Shown piece by piece: positions 47,301-54,509 of a stretch of DNA of 64,000 nt (positions within the stretch are counted from its first letter, which is position 1; each line of letters begins with the position of its first letter). The position numbers were made by a program, and so were the translations under genes. The stretch lies in the NCBI GenBank assembly GCA_019636655.1, contig JAHBXB010000001.1, forward strand, positions 806,001-870,000, given 5' to 3'. Under the pieces are notes generated by a model. It was not told the origin of the DNA. It worked only from the letters and a program-made list of their open reading frames with translations, and did not search any database. Origin of the DNA: Phycisphaeraceae bacterium (GTDB lineage Bacteria; Planctomycetota; Phycisphaerae; Phycisphaerales; UBA1924).

Positions 47301-48970
47301 ACGCCACGACCGTCCTGCTGGATGCCCGGACCGGCGAGGGAGATCGCGCCGGCGTGATCAACTTCCTGGGCGATACCGACCTGTTCACGTTCCATGCCGC
47401 GCCGTTCTCCACAGCGCGAAACGGGAACGTGTTCGTGCAGGTCGTGACCCCGGCGGGCGGCACGCTCGACGCCTCGGTCCGCGTGTTCGACAAGCACTTC
47501 AACCAGATCCACTTCGACGCCCTGGGGATCCCCGGAGCGACGGCGTCCACGTCGTTCACCACGACGGGCGACGAGGACTTCTACCTGCTCGTGGAGCAGG
47601 TGGGCTCCAACACCGGTTCGTACACGCTCCGCGTGAGCGCCGAGCCGACCGTGTCGTACCTGTACTTCCCCGAGGGCTTCGCCGGCAGCACCATCAAGGA
47701 GTACGTGCCGCTGGTCAACCCGAACCCCTACCCGGTCACCTACACCGCGTACGCGAGGTACGAGGTGGGCGACCGCGACCAGGTGCTCATCACCGAGACG
47801 ATCCCCGCGAACTCCCGCGGCGGGTTCACCGTCAGCGACTATCAAGATCCGTCGTCGACCCTCGTCCGCGTCGGCTCGCCGTACGCCCTGGAGATCCAGG
47901 CCAGCGGTCCGCTGGGCGGGACGTTCAGCCACTACGACTTCGGTGTCACGGTGGGCGAGTCGTTCACGAACAAGACGTCGACGGTCTGGACGTTCGCCGA
48001 GGCCCACAAGGACCCGGCGGTGTTCCGCGACTTCCTGACGTTCTACAACCCCAACAGCGTCGACGCCAACGTCACGATCACGCTGACGTACAACGACGGG
48101 ACGACCACGTCCTTCAACCGCACCGTCGAGGCCCTGCGTCGAAACGGCATCAACTTCACGGATGACACGGCCATCCCGGCCAACGGCGTGTTCGCCGTGA
48201 AGGTGCAGTCGGATGTCGGCATCGTCGCGTCGCTCTCGTCCTACGACTTTGTCCGAGGACGCGGCGACGGCTGGCTGGGCGATTCCCGCGGCGGCGCCAC
48301 CGAGGGCGTCATCCCGGCGATCCGCACTGGCAGCGGCACCGAGTCGACACTGTCGTTCTTCAACGACAACTCGACCGCGGCGACGATCATGATCAAGGCG
48401 GACTACAACCGCGTCGACCTGCCGGACCTGAACCGGACGGTGACCGTCGCGGCCCATTCCCGCGCCACGTTCACCCTGAGCGCCTTGGGGCTCCTGGACA
48501 GCCAGATCGCCGGCCTGCACTTCCAGTCGACCCAGACGGTTACGGTGCACGCCATCGAGTACCGCAACGGCGACGGCAACGGAGCGGTGACGCCGGTCAA
48601 CGCCGTGACCACCGGGATCATCGGGGATGCCTTCGTCAACCCGGCGACCGCGGGCATCGACTACATCGAGGAACTCTCGCTGTACAACCCGGCGGGTGTC
48701 GATGTCAACGTGACGATCACCTTCCTGTTCGCCGACGGCTCCGCGTCGTCGTCGATCGTGGTGAACGTCCAGCCCGGCGCGTTCGGGTATGTCAGGATCG
48801 ACCAGCAGTCGGCGATCCTCAACCGCGTTGCCCCGACGGCGTTCTCGCTGCGGCTCGATGCCCCGACGCCGTTCGCCTCGATGTTCTCCCACTACGACCT
48901 GTTCCTGCAGGGCGGATGGAGCGCAGAGCCGACCCCGATCGGCCTTGCGAATCCGATCGCGTCGATCTGA
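41339..48970 (+). CDS. Giant LEPR-XLL surface protein with propeller and repeated beta domains
   Basis: A 2543-residue protein. The ATG at 41339 has a TTGGAG site 5 bases upstream; FEQLEARVLLAG (43-54) is the LEPR-XLL-like motif that many planctomycete surface proteins carry. It is followed by about three pre-peptidase C-terminal-like (PPC) modules, each with DxDLFRF/YRF and LTGGQTYYVNV-type strands; then seven repeats of the form xxxGGxF (about 535-1065), which may form a seven-bladed propeller; then about six further PPC modules, a run of 17 glycines (about 1960-1977), one more PPC module and four beta repeats to the end. It lacks a PEP-CTERM tail. It is probably anchored or secreted by the LEPR-XLL route and may bind surfaces or polysaccharide. 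Confidence 0.85.
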   Translation: MSTHNRSLLDLLTGRAGSRSARSLVTRAGRSVAAADPEAHPMFEQLEARVLLAGDHPSFALPLTPTSGTQVTLDGGGSGTATGVIGGISDDDLFRFTPTTTDFVRVLADTIPSGGSLNSRIRIYNAAGQVLTRDGTFVAPGSVTPANPAQGDDNGILSTTRPNPAPDGWAGFIATAGQTYYVNVVGQNSTSGGYTVRVATQTTALALDGSGSADLMPDPPNPPGGEPNPATDPIIAFRQDEQVYRVTTGAGIEHDSLATITARSRRNAPALPGGPVDTHLEVYDSAGRLISSDIEAGFLNDAFATFKSAPNSTYYIRVRSDDLRDSALFPSVGRYQLRVRMVANELDTPMDPVVRRGEAHNALANHADSVLYRFVAQGTGLSFITARDEGGPIPQDVSIRVFNNSGSFIGFNDDFGLSLDAQVEIQLVGGQTYFVVVDGFDDVTSDAFGLYIEAHHTFDPNIPVDDGVPLPPAGFTTEAATPITFNGVTTLFDGFDGNPILDHPYVIQGTADGRIYEGADSDLYQFTPPVDMLGGYAGNNDDVGTALYIGGAFSQGDPQATNFRPVNSRGVTAWDAGDYWAIGRQGLTGQPAPLDRFGFVDNPATPGTPTAEIYTMQVYTPPLIGQPFLFVGGDFNLVVPGPFGPVAIQNFAVWGFSALLNHYTWFDVGGADQPVRAMTVFDPEAWDPDGPTEPAVLRPDPSGSVLVVGGDFANIGGTAANAIATFDGAAFAPITTGVTGGSVRALAVYKPQDAGDRREASAGPPALPLVRDVPAPANTLWVGGNFTDAGGTGQGVLATWNGHFWGKPDFAPNGTNPTVTFSAGASVNALTVYDPPDVEGLNNAPELIIGGQFTSVTVNSAASYTINTLNIIKYGRKASTDFGDANADPALAAFAPRLLYEAMGTGVNNVVHALTVWDPPDVFGQDSFRPVVVAGGDFTTAGGIGAQRISAWGLNLAGSAYAWGVMDFRGGFNASVRALTVVRNDGQEPGIPRLGSDFPPANDVQEVLYAGGLFTTAGGQPAAHVAQFAFEPNPQVLAFVWTSLRSGVDGNVFALTEFDDQNPAVDNSENEWDRNDRPSTRLNIIVTPTADAFLDVGFRVYDSNFNQIYPTSAAAPYHVDRGDGLGPVATTINPLTTDPAGMFDPSIAPGTEQALIGVPVWGGEVLYIEVVGLGGTGRYELVIQTEGLPPDLNGDGLPDDLRANYREVQGAPAFGAAPAIERNLASGDGRNFRAGNLNAYGIRDWRQTPTYRTLIQRSELQAIEHITDSDLYSFIAEETGTILVRVNTTDLVDEFFERETDASNDLPQQTDRLQTKTYSSKLDSVLRVFSNDFIQIGISDNDPSVLGNAQAQVTGSFVRTATRRDAVVAVNVRRGEKYYIQVESSQRAMFGTAMESLIDWRFATGAYELLLDSPPQLNFDDDHSNGAFPSPIPIGTRDPILITDPPNGGGSITGVIDNTAANPDDIDTFYFTSVARGPTTLTFTADPTSTLRVGVNVTNLRTGQAIAQGGTNAGGAVTLQWFATKGDVYLVVVDGVGTSEGSYTLAVQGQPAVDDFARTAFDPSPSPNGSFIGSQWANASPLTVNRYFGTAVVNGLIEDAGDSDVFVYTSETYEVATITLNSQAATLDPFVQVYEVGRDPSGNPVFKRIAFNDDGANLGNDSRVSFSMTAGRPYYFIASGINAGVDFGAYRLTLQILPTDDHPNLTDRPVATQIPVSYDPSSGIGTGSRAGVIERATDNDLFVFTAAATGGYFIQVRTPVSNLAPKVELRDFNGVLIATANSDGFGTAFLSGETGLLAGQKYYVVVAPENPADAGTSAGAYSVDLTTLPFDDHPDEGEYGLVGPGDTIVLAAGTGIGTGSGVIVPFSDTDLFAFTSLASGPMVVQLTTPQSTLDAKITIIDGSTFVAIGSSSGDGDTATFSFNAAAAGRTYFLLVQPEPGAPLVNLTGSYSIKITGSVSGGGGGGGGGGGGGGGGGPDDHANSGDFANATTVLLDARTGEGDRAGVINFLGDTDLFTFHAAPFSTARNGNVFVQVVTPAGGTLDASVRVFDKHFNQIHFDALGIPGATASTSFTTTGDEDFYLLVEQVGSNTGSYTLRVSAEPTVSYLYFPEGFAGSTIKEYVPLVNPNPYPVTYTAYARYEVGDRDQVLITETIPANSRGGFTVSDYQDPSSTLVRVGSPYALEIQASGPLGGTFSHYDFGVTVGESFTNKTSTVWTFAEAHKDPAVFRDFLTFYNPNSVDANVTITLTYNDGTTTSFNRTVEALRRNGINFTDDTAIPANGVFAVKVQSDVGIVASLSSYDFVRGRGDGWLGDSRGGATEGVIPAIRTGSGTESTLSFFNDNSTAATIMIKADYNRVDLPDLNRTVTVAAHSRATFTLSALGLLDSQIAGLHFQSTQTVTVHAIEYRNGDGNGAVTPVNAVTTGIIGDAFVNPATAGIDYIEELSLYNPAGVDVNVTITFLFADGSASSSIVVNVQPGAFGYVRIDQQSAILNRVAPTAFSLRLDAPTPFASMFSHYDLFLQGGWSAEPTPIGLANPIASI

Positions 48971-48992
48971 GTTCGTTTTAGATCAAGCGACA

Positions 48993-49026
48993 GGGGCCGT
49001 GATCACCGGATCACGGCCCTTTTTTC
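48993..49026 (+). terminator. Intrinsic terminator after the giant gene
   Basis: A perfect 11-base stem (48994-49004 with 49009-49019), loop ACCG, and a T-run of six. It is the cleanest terminator in the window and ends an unusually long transcript. Confidence 0.95.
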
Positions 49027-49073
49027 TTCAGTTCAGCAAATCGACTATCGCCAAGCCCCCCGTAACCACCAGG

Positions 49074-49565
49074 TTACTGCCCGGTGGCCGCGGCGGCATC
49101 GCCCCAGGGCTTCGGACCGGTTTCCGTGGGGTAGCCCAGCCTGTTCCACTCGACGAGCCCGCCGAAGTACATCCGGACGTTTTCGTAGCCGGTGGCGAGC
49201 ATTCGCTTGGTCATGGCACGGGCCGGGGGGCTGGCGGGATCATGTCCGTAGACAACGATCTGGGGGAACTTGGTGATCGCAGGGTCGGTGTCCTTCGGAA
49301 CGCCGCTTACGTCTGTGAGTGGCATGTTCACCGCACCGGCAATGTGGAGGGCCTGGTACTCCTGGGGCGGACGGGGGTCCACCAGCAGCAGGGTGGTTGC
49401 CCGCTCCGGGCTGTCCGTCAGGGCCTTGAGTTCGCCGATGCTGATTGGCTTGATGTCCTTGTCGCTGATGCTGGGGGTGCAGCCAACCCCTCCGACCGCC
49501 ATACAAAGGAGTGCGGCAATGCCGGTTTGGAGCCGGTTCGATCGGATTCGCCTGGTTCTTGTCAT
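49074..49565 (-). CDS. Rhodanese-fold lipoprotein lacking the catalytic cysteine
   Basis: A 163-residue exported lipoprotein: basic N-terminus, hydrophobic core and lipobox GGVGC (Cys29). The rhodanese domain follows, with LLLVDPRPPQEYQALHIAGAVNMPL, typical of the family. The active loop, normally with a catalytic Cys after IVVYC, reads IVVYGHDPASPPARAM, so no cysteine is there. It is probably not a sulfurtransferase; it may bind another protein or act as a structural homologue. Divergent from the DsbD-alpha-like gene with about 75 bases between the starts. Confidence 0.8.
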   Translation of the reverse strand: MTRTRRIRSNRLQTGIAALLCMAVGGVGCTPSISDKDIKPISIGELKALTDSPERATTLLLVDPRPPQEYQALHIAGAVNMPLTDVSGVPKDTDPAITKFPQIVVYGHDPASPPARAMTKRMLATGYENVRMYFGGLVEWNRLGYPTETGPKPWGDAAAATGQ

Positions 49566-49641
49566 ATCGAGAGAATAGCAGACCCGGTCGGGACGTTCAC
49601 CTTGGGACGCCGCCGCGCGAGCCGTGGAGACTCAAGTCACG

Positions 49642-50532
49642 ATGCTGACGCCCGGACCGTTCATCACACTCGCCGTTGTCATTGCCCCGTTGGCCGGGAT
49701 CGCCGCGGCTGGCGGAGCGTGTCGGGCCGACCGCCTGTCTCCCGTGCAGGCACGCTTGGTTGCGGAGCAGTCTGCCCTGGTCCCCGGGACCACTGGCTAC
49801 CTTGGCGTCGTGATCGAGCCGGAGGACGGCTGGCATGTCTACTGGCCGGGGCTGTCCGAGGCCGGGATGCAGGTGACCTACTCGATCAAGGGGCCCGAGG
49901 GGTACCAGACCGGCCAGGCCCAGTGGCCGGCCCCGGAGCGGTACGAAGAGACCGGCGGCATCATCAACAGCGTCTATCACGGACCGACGGTCCTGATCAT
50001 TCCCGTGCAGGTTCCGGCCTCGGCGCCCCCCGGGGAGTCCGTGGCGTTCGAGGCCACGGTCGGCTACTTTGCCTGCCGGGACGTGTGCGTCCCGGGAGAG
50101 ACAACCGCCTCCCTCAGCGTTCAAGTCGGTGCGCCGTCGGCCGACGCGAAGCCCTCGGCCGACGCAGGCCTGTTTGCCGCGGCACGACGCCGCCACCCGG
50201 TTGCCCCGCCAAAGGGGACAGTCGAGTCGGCTTGGAAGGGGCAGGAACTGACGCTCCGGGTTCCCGGCGCGGCCTCGTTGCTCTTTCACCCGTCGATCGG
50301 CTCTGCGGATCCAGTCGAATCTCCAGTGCCGTGGGAGAAATCGGGAGACACTCTGGCGGTCCGATTCCAGCCCAACCCGGCGACGCCGGCGGGCGAGGGG
50401 AATCGCGTCGTCGGTGTCCTGAGCGTCGGGGGATCGGGCGGCAAGGCCGACCGCTTTTTCCAGATTGACCTGCCTATGCCGGGGGGCGCGAGTCCCGGCA
50501 ATACAGGCGAGAACAACGGCCCGGGCCACTAA
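49642..50532 (+). CDS. Exported DsbD-alpha-like protein
   Basis: A 296-residue exported protein with signal peptide (about 1-22). The body (about 30-165) resembles the N-terminal domain of DsbD, which accepts reducing power from the membrane domain and passes it to periplasmic partners: GYLGVVIEPEDGWHVYWPG, EETGGIINSVYHGPTVLIIPVQV and YFACRDVCVPGE, with a Cys-x3-Cys pair. The rest (about 180-296) is a second beta domain. The DsbD membrane domain is missing, so its reductant is unknown. Start: ATG at 49642 (GGAG 12 bases upstream) or the GTG at 49624. A redoxin gene follows 73 bases later. Confidence 0.8.
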   Translation: MLTPGPFITLAVVIAPLAGIAAAGGACRADRLSPVQARLVAEQSALVPGTTGYLGVVIEPEDGWHVYWPGLSEAGMQVTYSIKGPEGYQTGQAQWPAPERYEETGGIINSVYHGPTVLIIPVQVPASAPPGESVAFEATVGYFACRDVCVPGETTASLSVQVGAPSADAKPSADAGLFAAARRRHPVAPPKGTVESAWKGQELTLRVPGAASLLFHPSIGSADPVESPVPWEKSGDTLAVRFQPNPATPAGEGNRVVGVLSVGGSGGKADRFFQIDLPMPGGASPGNTGENNGPGH

Positions 50533-50605
50533 GGCTGTCGCCACGGCGGATGGACGGACCCAGCAGCGTCGTCGCCGACACGGGCACGCAACAGGAGTTT
50601 CGAGC

Positions 50606-51307
50606 ATGAGCAAGTCAACCAACGTTCTGAGCCTTCTTGTCGCCGCCGGCGCCCTCGCGTTCGCGGCCACCGTCACTCCGGGAACTGCCGCGTTCGCCCA
50701 AGGGCAGCCCGCCAAGTCTCCGCAGCAGGCCACCGAGAAGGCCCCGAAGCACGCCGAGGGCGCCCACAAGCACGCCGCGGCGAAAGTGGGCGAGACGGCG
50801 CCCGAGTTCTCCTTGACGGGCGTCGACGGCAAGACGTACGCGCTGTCGGACTTCAAGGGCAAGATCGTGGTGCTCGAGTGGTTCAACCCCGAGTGCCCGG
50901 TCATCGTGATGCACCACAAGAAGCACAAGACCTTCGCCGACCTCCAGACCGCGTACCAGGGCAAGGACGTCGTCTTCCTCGCCATCAACTCGTCCGCGGC
51001 CGGCAAGGAGGGCGCGGGCAAGGACTTGAACGCCAAGTACGCCAAGGAGTGGAACCTGGGCTACCCCGTCCTGCTCGATGAGAGCGGCGACGTCGGTCAC
51101 CAGTACGGCGCGCAGCGGACGCCGCACGTGTTCATCGTCGATGCCACGGGCACGCTCGCCTATGCCGGCGCGATCGACAACGGGAACCCGTCCGAGCCCG
51201 GCACGACCAACTATGCCAAGCAGGCGATCGACGAGATGCTCGCCGGCAAGAAGGTCTCGACCCCCGAGACCAAGGCCTACGGCTGCTCGGTGAAGTACTC
51301 CAAGTAA
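50606..51307 (+). CDS. Exported AhpC/TSA-family redoxin
   Basis: A 233-residue protein with a signal peptide and a mature redoxin domain (about 60-225). The peroxidatic-type Cys97 is in EWFNPECPVIV, and Cys228 near the end (AYGCSVKY) could be the resolving residue. ETAPEFSLTGVDGKTYALSDFKGK is the standard opening of the family; RTPHVFIVDATG provides the cis-Pro. It may detoxify peroxides or act as a TlpA-like oxidoreductase. The ATG has AGGAG 8 bases upstream. Its place after the DsbD-alpha-like gene suggests a shared periplasmic redox role. Confidence 0.88.
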   Translation: MSKSTNVLSLLVAAGALAFAATVTPGTAAFAQGQPAKSPQQATEKAPKHAEGAHKHAAAKVGETAPEFSLTGVDGKTYALSDFKGKIVVLEWFNPECPVIVMHHKKHKTFADLQTAYQGKDVVFLAINSSAAGKEGAGKDLNAKYAKEWNLGYPVLLDESGDVGHQYGAQRTPHVFIVDATGTLAYAGAIDNGNPSEPGTTNYAKQAIDEMLAGKKVSTPETKAYGCSVKYSK

Positions 51308-51339
51308 GCCGACCGATAGAAATGGTGATCCGCCTCAAG

Positions 51340-51370
51340 GGGCCCGGCCAGATGGCCGGGCCCTTCTTGT
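51340..51370 (+). terminator. Intrinsic terminator after the redoxin gene
   Basis: GGGCCCGGCCA (51340-51350) pairs perfectly with TGGCCGGGCCC (51353-51363), with a short loop, followed by TTCTTGTT. Confidence 0.9.
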
Positions 51371-51411
51371 TGCCCGCACGGATGCTCCCGGCCCGCGTAT
51401 AGACTCTGACA

Positions 51412-53490
51412 ATGATGGACCTGCTGTCATACTTCCGTACGGCGTTCGACCTGCTTCTGGTGCTCGGGGGCTTCAGCCTAATCATCGTGGCCCACGAACT
51501 GGGGCACTTTGCCGCGGCCCGGTGGGCTGGGATCCGGGTGCTGGCCTTCGCCGTCGGGTTCGGACCCGCGATGGTGTCGTTCCGCAAGGGCCTGGGATGG
51601 CGGAGAGGTTCGAGCGAGGCGGAGTACAACCGTCTCATCGGCAAGGCAAGAGCGTCAAGCGACCCTCAGGCCGCGGAGATGAGCCCGACGGAGTATCGGC
51701 TCAACGTGCTCCCTTTCGGTGGGTACGTGAAGATGCTCGGCCAGGACGATGCCGCTCCGACGGCCATCAGCGACGCCCCGGATGGCTACCAGCGCTGCCC
51801 GGTGTGGAAGCGGATGATCGTGATCTCGGCGGGCGTCGTGATGAACATGATTGTCGCGGCGGTTCTGTTCGTGATCGTCTTCATGATCGGGCTGCGCACC
51901 GAGGCCCCGATGGTCGGGGATGTCCTGCCCGGCTCTCCCGCCGCGGCCGCGGGGCTGCTTCCGGGGGACGTGGTCCTTTCGATCGACGGCTCGACGCCGT
52001 CGTCGTTCACGGACGTGATGGTGGCGAGTGCGATGGCCAGGAAGGGCCGGCCGATTGACATCACCGTCCAGCGCCGCGGCCGGCCGGAGCCGCTGCGGGT
52101 CACGGTGGAGCCGAAGGAGGATCCCGAAACCCGCATGCTGCAGGTGGGGATTGCGCCGGCGAGTTCGACCACAGTGATCACGCCCAAGGGAGCGGAGAAT
52201 CTGAAGCAGTTCCGTCGCATCGCCGAGGATTCGGAACTGCCGGGCCTTGAGCCGGGCATGGTGCTCAAGTCGATCGATGGCAGCCCGGCGCACTCGCTGG
52301 CGGACCTCTCGCTGGCCGCCCGGAACAGCAACGGCAGACCGATCACCGTCGCCTTTGAGGACGCCCGCGGCGGTGCGCCGCTGACGTTCACGCTCAACCC
52401 GAGTCCCCAGTCGCAGACCGCGAGTGTTCCACCTCCAGACCGTGGTGAGCAGGAGACCATCGTGCCTCATGTGCTGGGGCTGATGCCGGTCATGCAGGTG
52501 TCGTACGTCACGGATGCGGGCGAGCGGGCGGGCCTGCGCGCCGGGGACCTCCTGGAGCGCATCGGCGGGCTCGAATGGCCCAATCCGCTTGATGGGCAGC
52601 GGGAGATCCGTGCCAACGCCCGGAAGACCCTGGCGATTTCAGTGCTGCGTCCCGCGGGCAGTTCATACGAACGGATCGACCTGCCGGCAGTGCCCGTTGG
52701 GCGGGACAAGACGATTGGTTTTGGATATCGCCTCGGCTCACGCGCTCCGGCACGCGTCGCCTCGTGGCCCGAGGGGTCGCAGCCCGAGGGCACGCCGCGG
52801 CTGATCCGGGGCACTCGCATCGTCGCCGTGAATGGGCACCCCGTCTCCGACATGGGCGACATTCAACGCCAGGTACGGCGGATGATCGCCGCCGGCGGCG
52901 GGCAGGATGCTCCGGTCATGCTCGATGTCGAACTCCCGCCGACGGCCATGTCGCCGGAGCCCGCAACGGAAAAGATTGAGTGGCGACTCACGCCCGAGCA
53001 GTACAGAGCGGTCGCTGATGCCGGCTGGGAGAGTCCTATCCCTGGCGCGCTGTTCGAGCCCGAGTACATCCTGGACAAGGCGGAGTCGCCGATTGGTGCG
53101 CTGCGGAAGGGGCTCGAACGGACTCGAACGGTCATGCTCAGCACGTACATCACGTTCGCGCGATTGTTCCAGGGCTCGATCAAGGTTCAGCACCTGAAGG
53201 GTCCCGTTGGCATCGCGCACGTCGGCACGCTCCTGGCTCAAAAGGGCTTTGTGTGGCTGCTGTTCTTCCTCGGGTTGATCAGCGTCAACCTCGCGGTGGT
53301 GAACTTCCTGCCCATCCCGATCGCCGACGGCGGGCAGTTTGTATTCCTGCTCTACGAGGCGATCTTCCGAAGGCCGGCGTCGGTCGCTGTGCAGAACTTC
53401 GCTGCGATCACCGGGTTGGTGCTGATTGTCGGCTTGTTCGTAGTCGTCACGTTCAATGACGTCGTGAACCTCTTCGCCAGCGGTCGCTAG
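51412..53490 (+). CDS. rseP: Enlarged site-2 protease (RseP-type)
   Basis: A 692-residue M50 metalloprotease, about 240 residues longer than E. coli RseP. The zinc motif AHELGHF (HExxH, His28-Glu29-His32) lies in TM1; the second motif NFLPIPIADGGQF holds the Asp ligand in a C-terminal segment. Between them are three or four PDZ-like segments, the clearest APMVGDVLPGSPAAAAGLLPGD, SYVTDAGERAGLRAGD and LIRGTRIVAVNGHPV. The family cuts membrane-bound anti-sigma factors and other single-pass proteins. No Shine-Dalgarno precedes the ATG; TAGACT (51400-51405) lies six bases upstream. An alpha/beta hydrolase follows in the same direction. Confidence 0.93.
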   Translation: MMDLLSYFRTAFDLLLVLGGFSLIIVAHELGHFAAARWAGIRVLAFAVGFGPAMVSFRKGLGWRRGSSEAEYNRLIGKARASSDPQAAEMSPTEYRLNVLPFGGYVKMLGQDDAAPTAISDAPDGYQRCPVWKRMIVISAGVVMNMIVAAVLFVIVFMIGLRTEAPMVGDVLPGSPAAAAGLLPGDVVLSIDGSTPSSFTDVMVASAMARKGRPIDITVQRRGRPEPLRVTVEPKEDPETRMLQVGIAPASSTTVITPKGAENLKQFRRIAEDSELPGLEPGMVLKSIDGSPAHSLADLSLAARNSNGRPITVAFEDARGGAPLTFTLNPSPQSQTASVPPPDRGEQETIVPHVLGLMPVMQVSYVTDAGERAGLRAGDLLERIGGLEWPNPLDGQREIRANARKTLAISVLRPAGSSYERIDLPAVPVGRDKTIGFGYRLGSRAPARVASWPEGSQPEGTPRLIRGTRIVAVNGHPVSDMGDIQRQVRRMIAAGGGQDAPVMLDVELPPTAMSPEPATEKIEWRLTPEQYRAVADAGWESPIPGALFEPEYILDKAESPIGALRKGLERTRTVMLSTYITFARLFQGSIKVQHLKGPVGIAHVGTLLAQKGFVWLLFFLGLISVNLAVVNFLPIPIADGGQFVFLLYEAIFRRPASVAVQNFAAITGLVLIVGLFVVVTFNDVVNLFASGR

Positions 53491-53552
53491 TCCCCCACTC
53501 GCCGCTGCCACGCGCCCGCCCCACGCCAACAAACGCTGGAGGATTGAGTCTG

Positions 53553-54509
53553 ATGGACGTCGGCGGCCTGGCACTGCTCCTGCTGCTCGGCCTGGCGATC
53601 ATGTGGGCCCTGGTCGTGTGGTTCACGGTGCACGCGCTCACGCACCCGCCGCGGCGGGGCCTCGCATGGGCCCTTGCGCGATCCCGACCGGCGGACCCCG
53701 CGGCATTTGCCACTCCCGAGGGCACGGCCCGGCCTTATGAAACGTGGTCGTTTCGCTCTCGCTGTATGGAGTTCCCCGTGTGGGATGTGCCCGGCGACGA
53801 TGAGTCGGGCCCGGTCCTGATCGTCACACCGGGGTGGGGCGACTCGCGGGTGGTCATGCTCTCCCGGCTGCCGGCGCTTCTGCCGGTGTCCCGCCGCGTG
53901 GTCATGTGGGACCTTGCCGGGCAGGGTGACAGCCCCGGAATCGGCGCGCTCGGCACCCGCGACGTGGAAGACCTGTGCCGACTCATCGAGACCGTTGCAG
54001 AGCGGGGCCTGGAGGCAAGGGTTCTCCTGTACGGGTATTCGCTCGGCGCCGGCGTCTCCATCGCCGCCGCGGCGGCCAGCGAGTTGGTCGCCGGGGTCAT
54101 CGCCGAGGCGCCGTACCGGGTGCCGATTGACCCGGCAAGGAATGTCCTCCGCAACGCCGCGCTGCCGCACGCGGCGACGCTCCGCCCGGCGCTGGCCCTG
54201 CTCGGAGTCCGGCTTGGGCGGGGGCTGACGTGGGCGTTCGATCCGGCGTACGGCGGGTTTGATCGCGCACGACTGGCGGAACGGCTGCGATGCCCGCTGC
54301 TGGTCCTGCATGGGAGCGACGACGAGGTGTGCCCGGTGGAGGATGCCCGGGAGGTCACGCGTGCAGCGCCGAAGTCTCGCTTGGTCGAGCTGCCCGGGGC
54401 CGGGCACCTGGACCTGTGGGAGCACCCGCCGAGCGCCGCCGCGGCGACCTCAGCGATCGCGCTGTTCACGGCCTCGCTCAGCGAGGCTTGGTCGCCTGCG
54501 GATAGATAA
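53553..54509 (+). CDS. Membrane-anchored alpha/beta hydrolase
   Basis: A 318-residue hydrolase with an N-terminal membrane segment (about 5-26). The core is complete: nucleophile elbow GYSLGAG (Ser), then LVLHGSDDEVCP (Asp) and LPGAGHLDLWE (His). VTPGWGDSRVVM may be the oxyanion region. A lipase or acyl-transfer role is possible; no specific family is clear. The ATG has GGAGG 10 bases upstream. The 3' end overlaps the FG-GAP gene on the other strand by 32 bases. Confidence 0.85.
   Translation: MDVGGLALLLLLGLAIMWALVVWFTVHALTHPPRRGLAWALARSRPADPAAFATPEGTARPYETWSFRSRCMEFPVWDVPGDDESGPVLIVTPGWGDSRVVMLSRLPALLPVSRRVVMWDLAGQGDSPGIGALGTRDVEDLCRLIETVAERGLEARVLLYGYSLGAGVSIAAAAASELVAGVIAEAPYRVPIDPARNVLRNAALPHAATLRPALALLGVRLGRGLTWAFDPAYGGFDRARLAERLRCPLLVLHGSDDEVCPVEDAREVTRAAPKSRLVELPGAGHLDLWEHPPSAAAATSAIALFTASLSEAWSPADR

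Noticed and set aside
46964-48892. A 642-codon minus-strand frame opposite the giant surface gene
   Set aside because: It is an Arg/Gly/Val-rich shadow; the + strand frame is continuous and repeat-structured.
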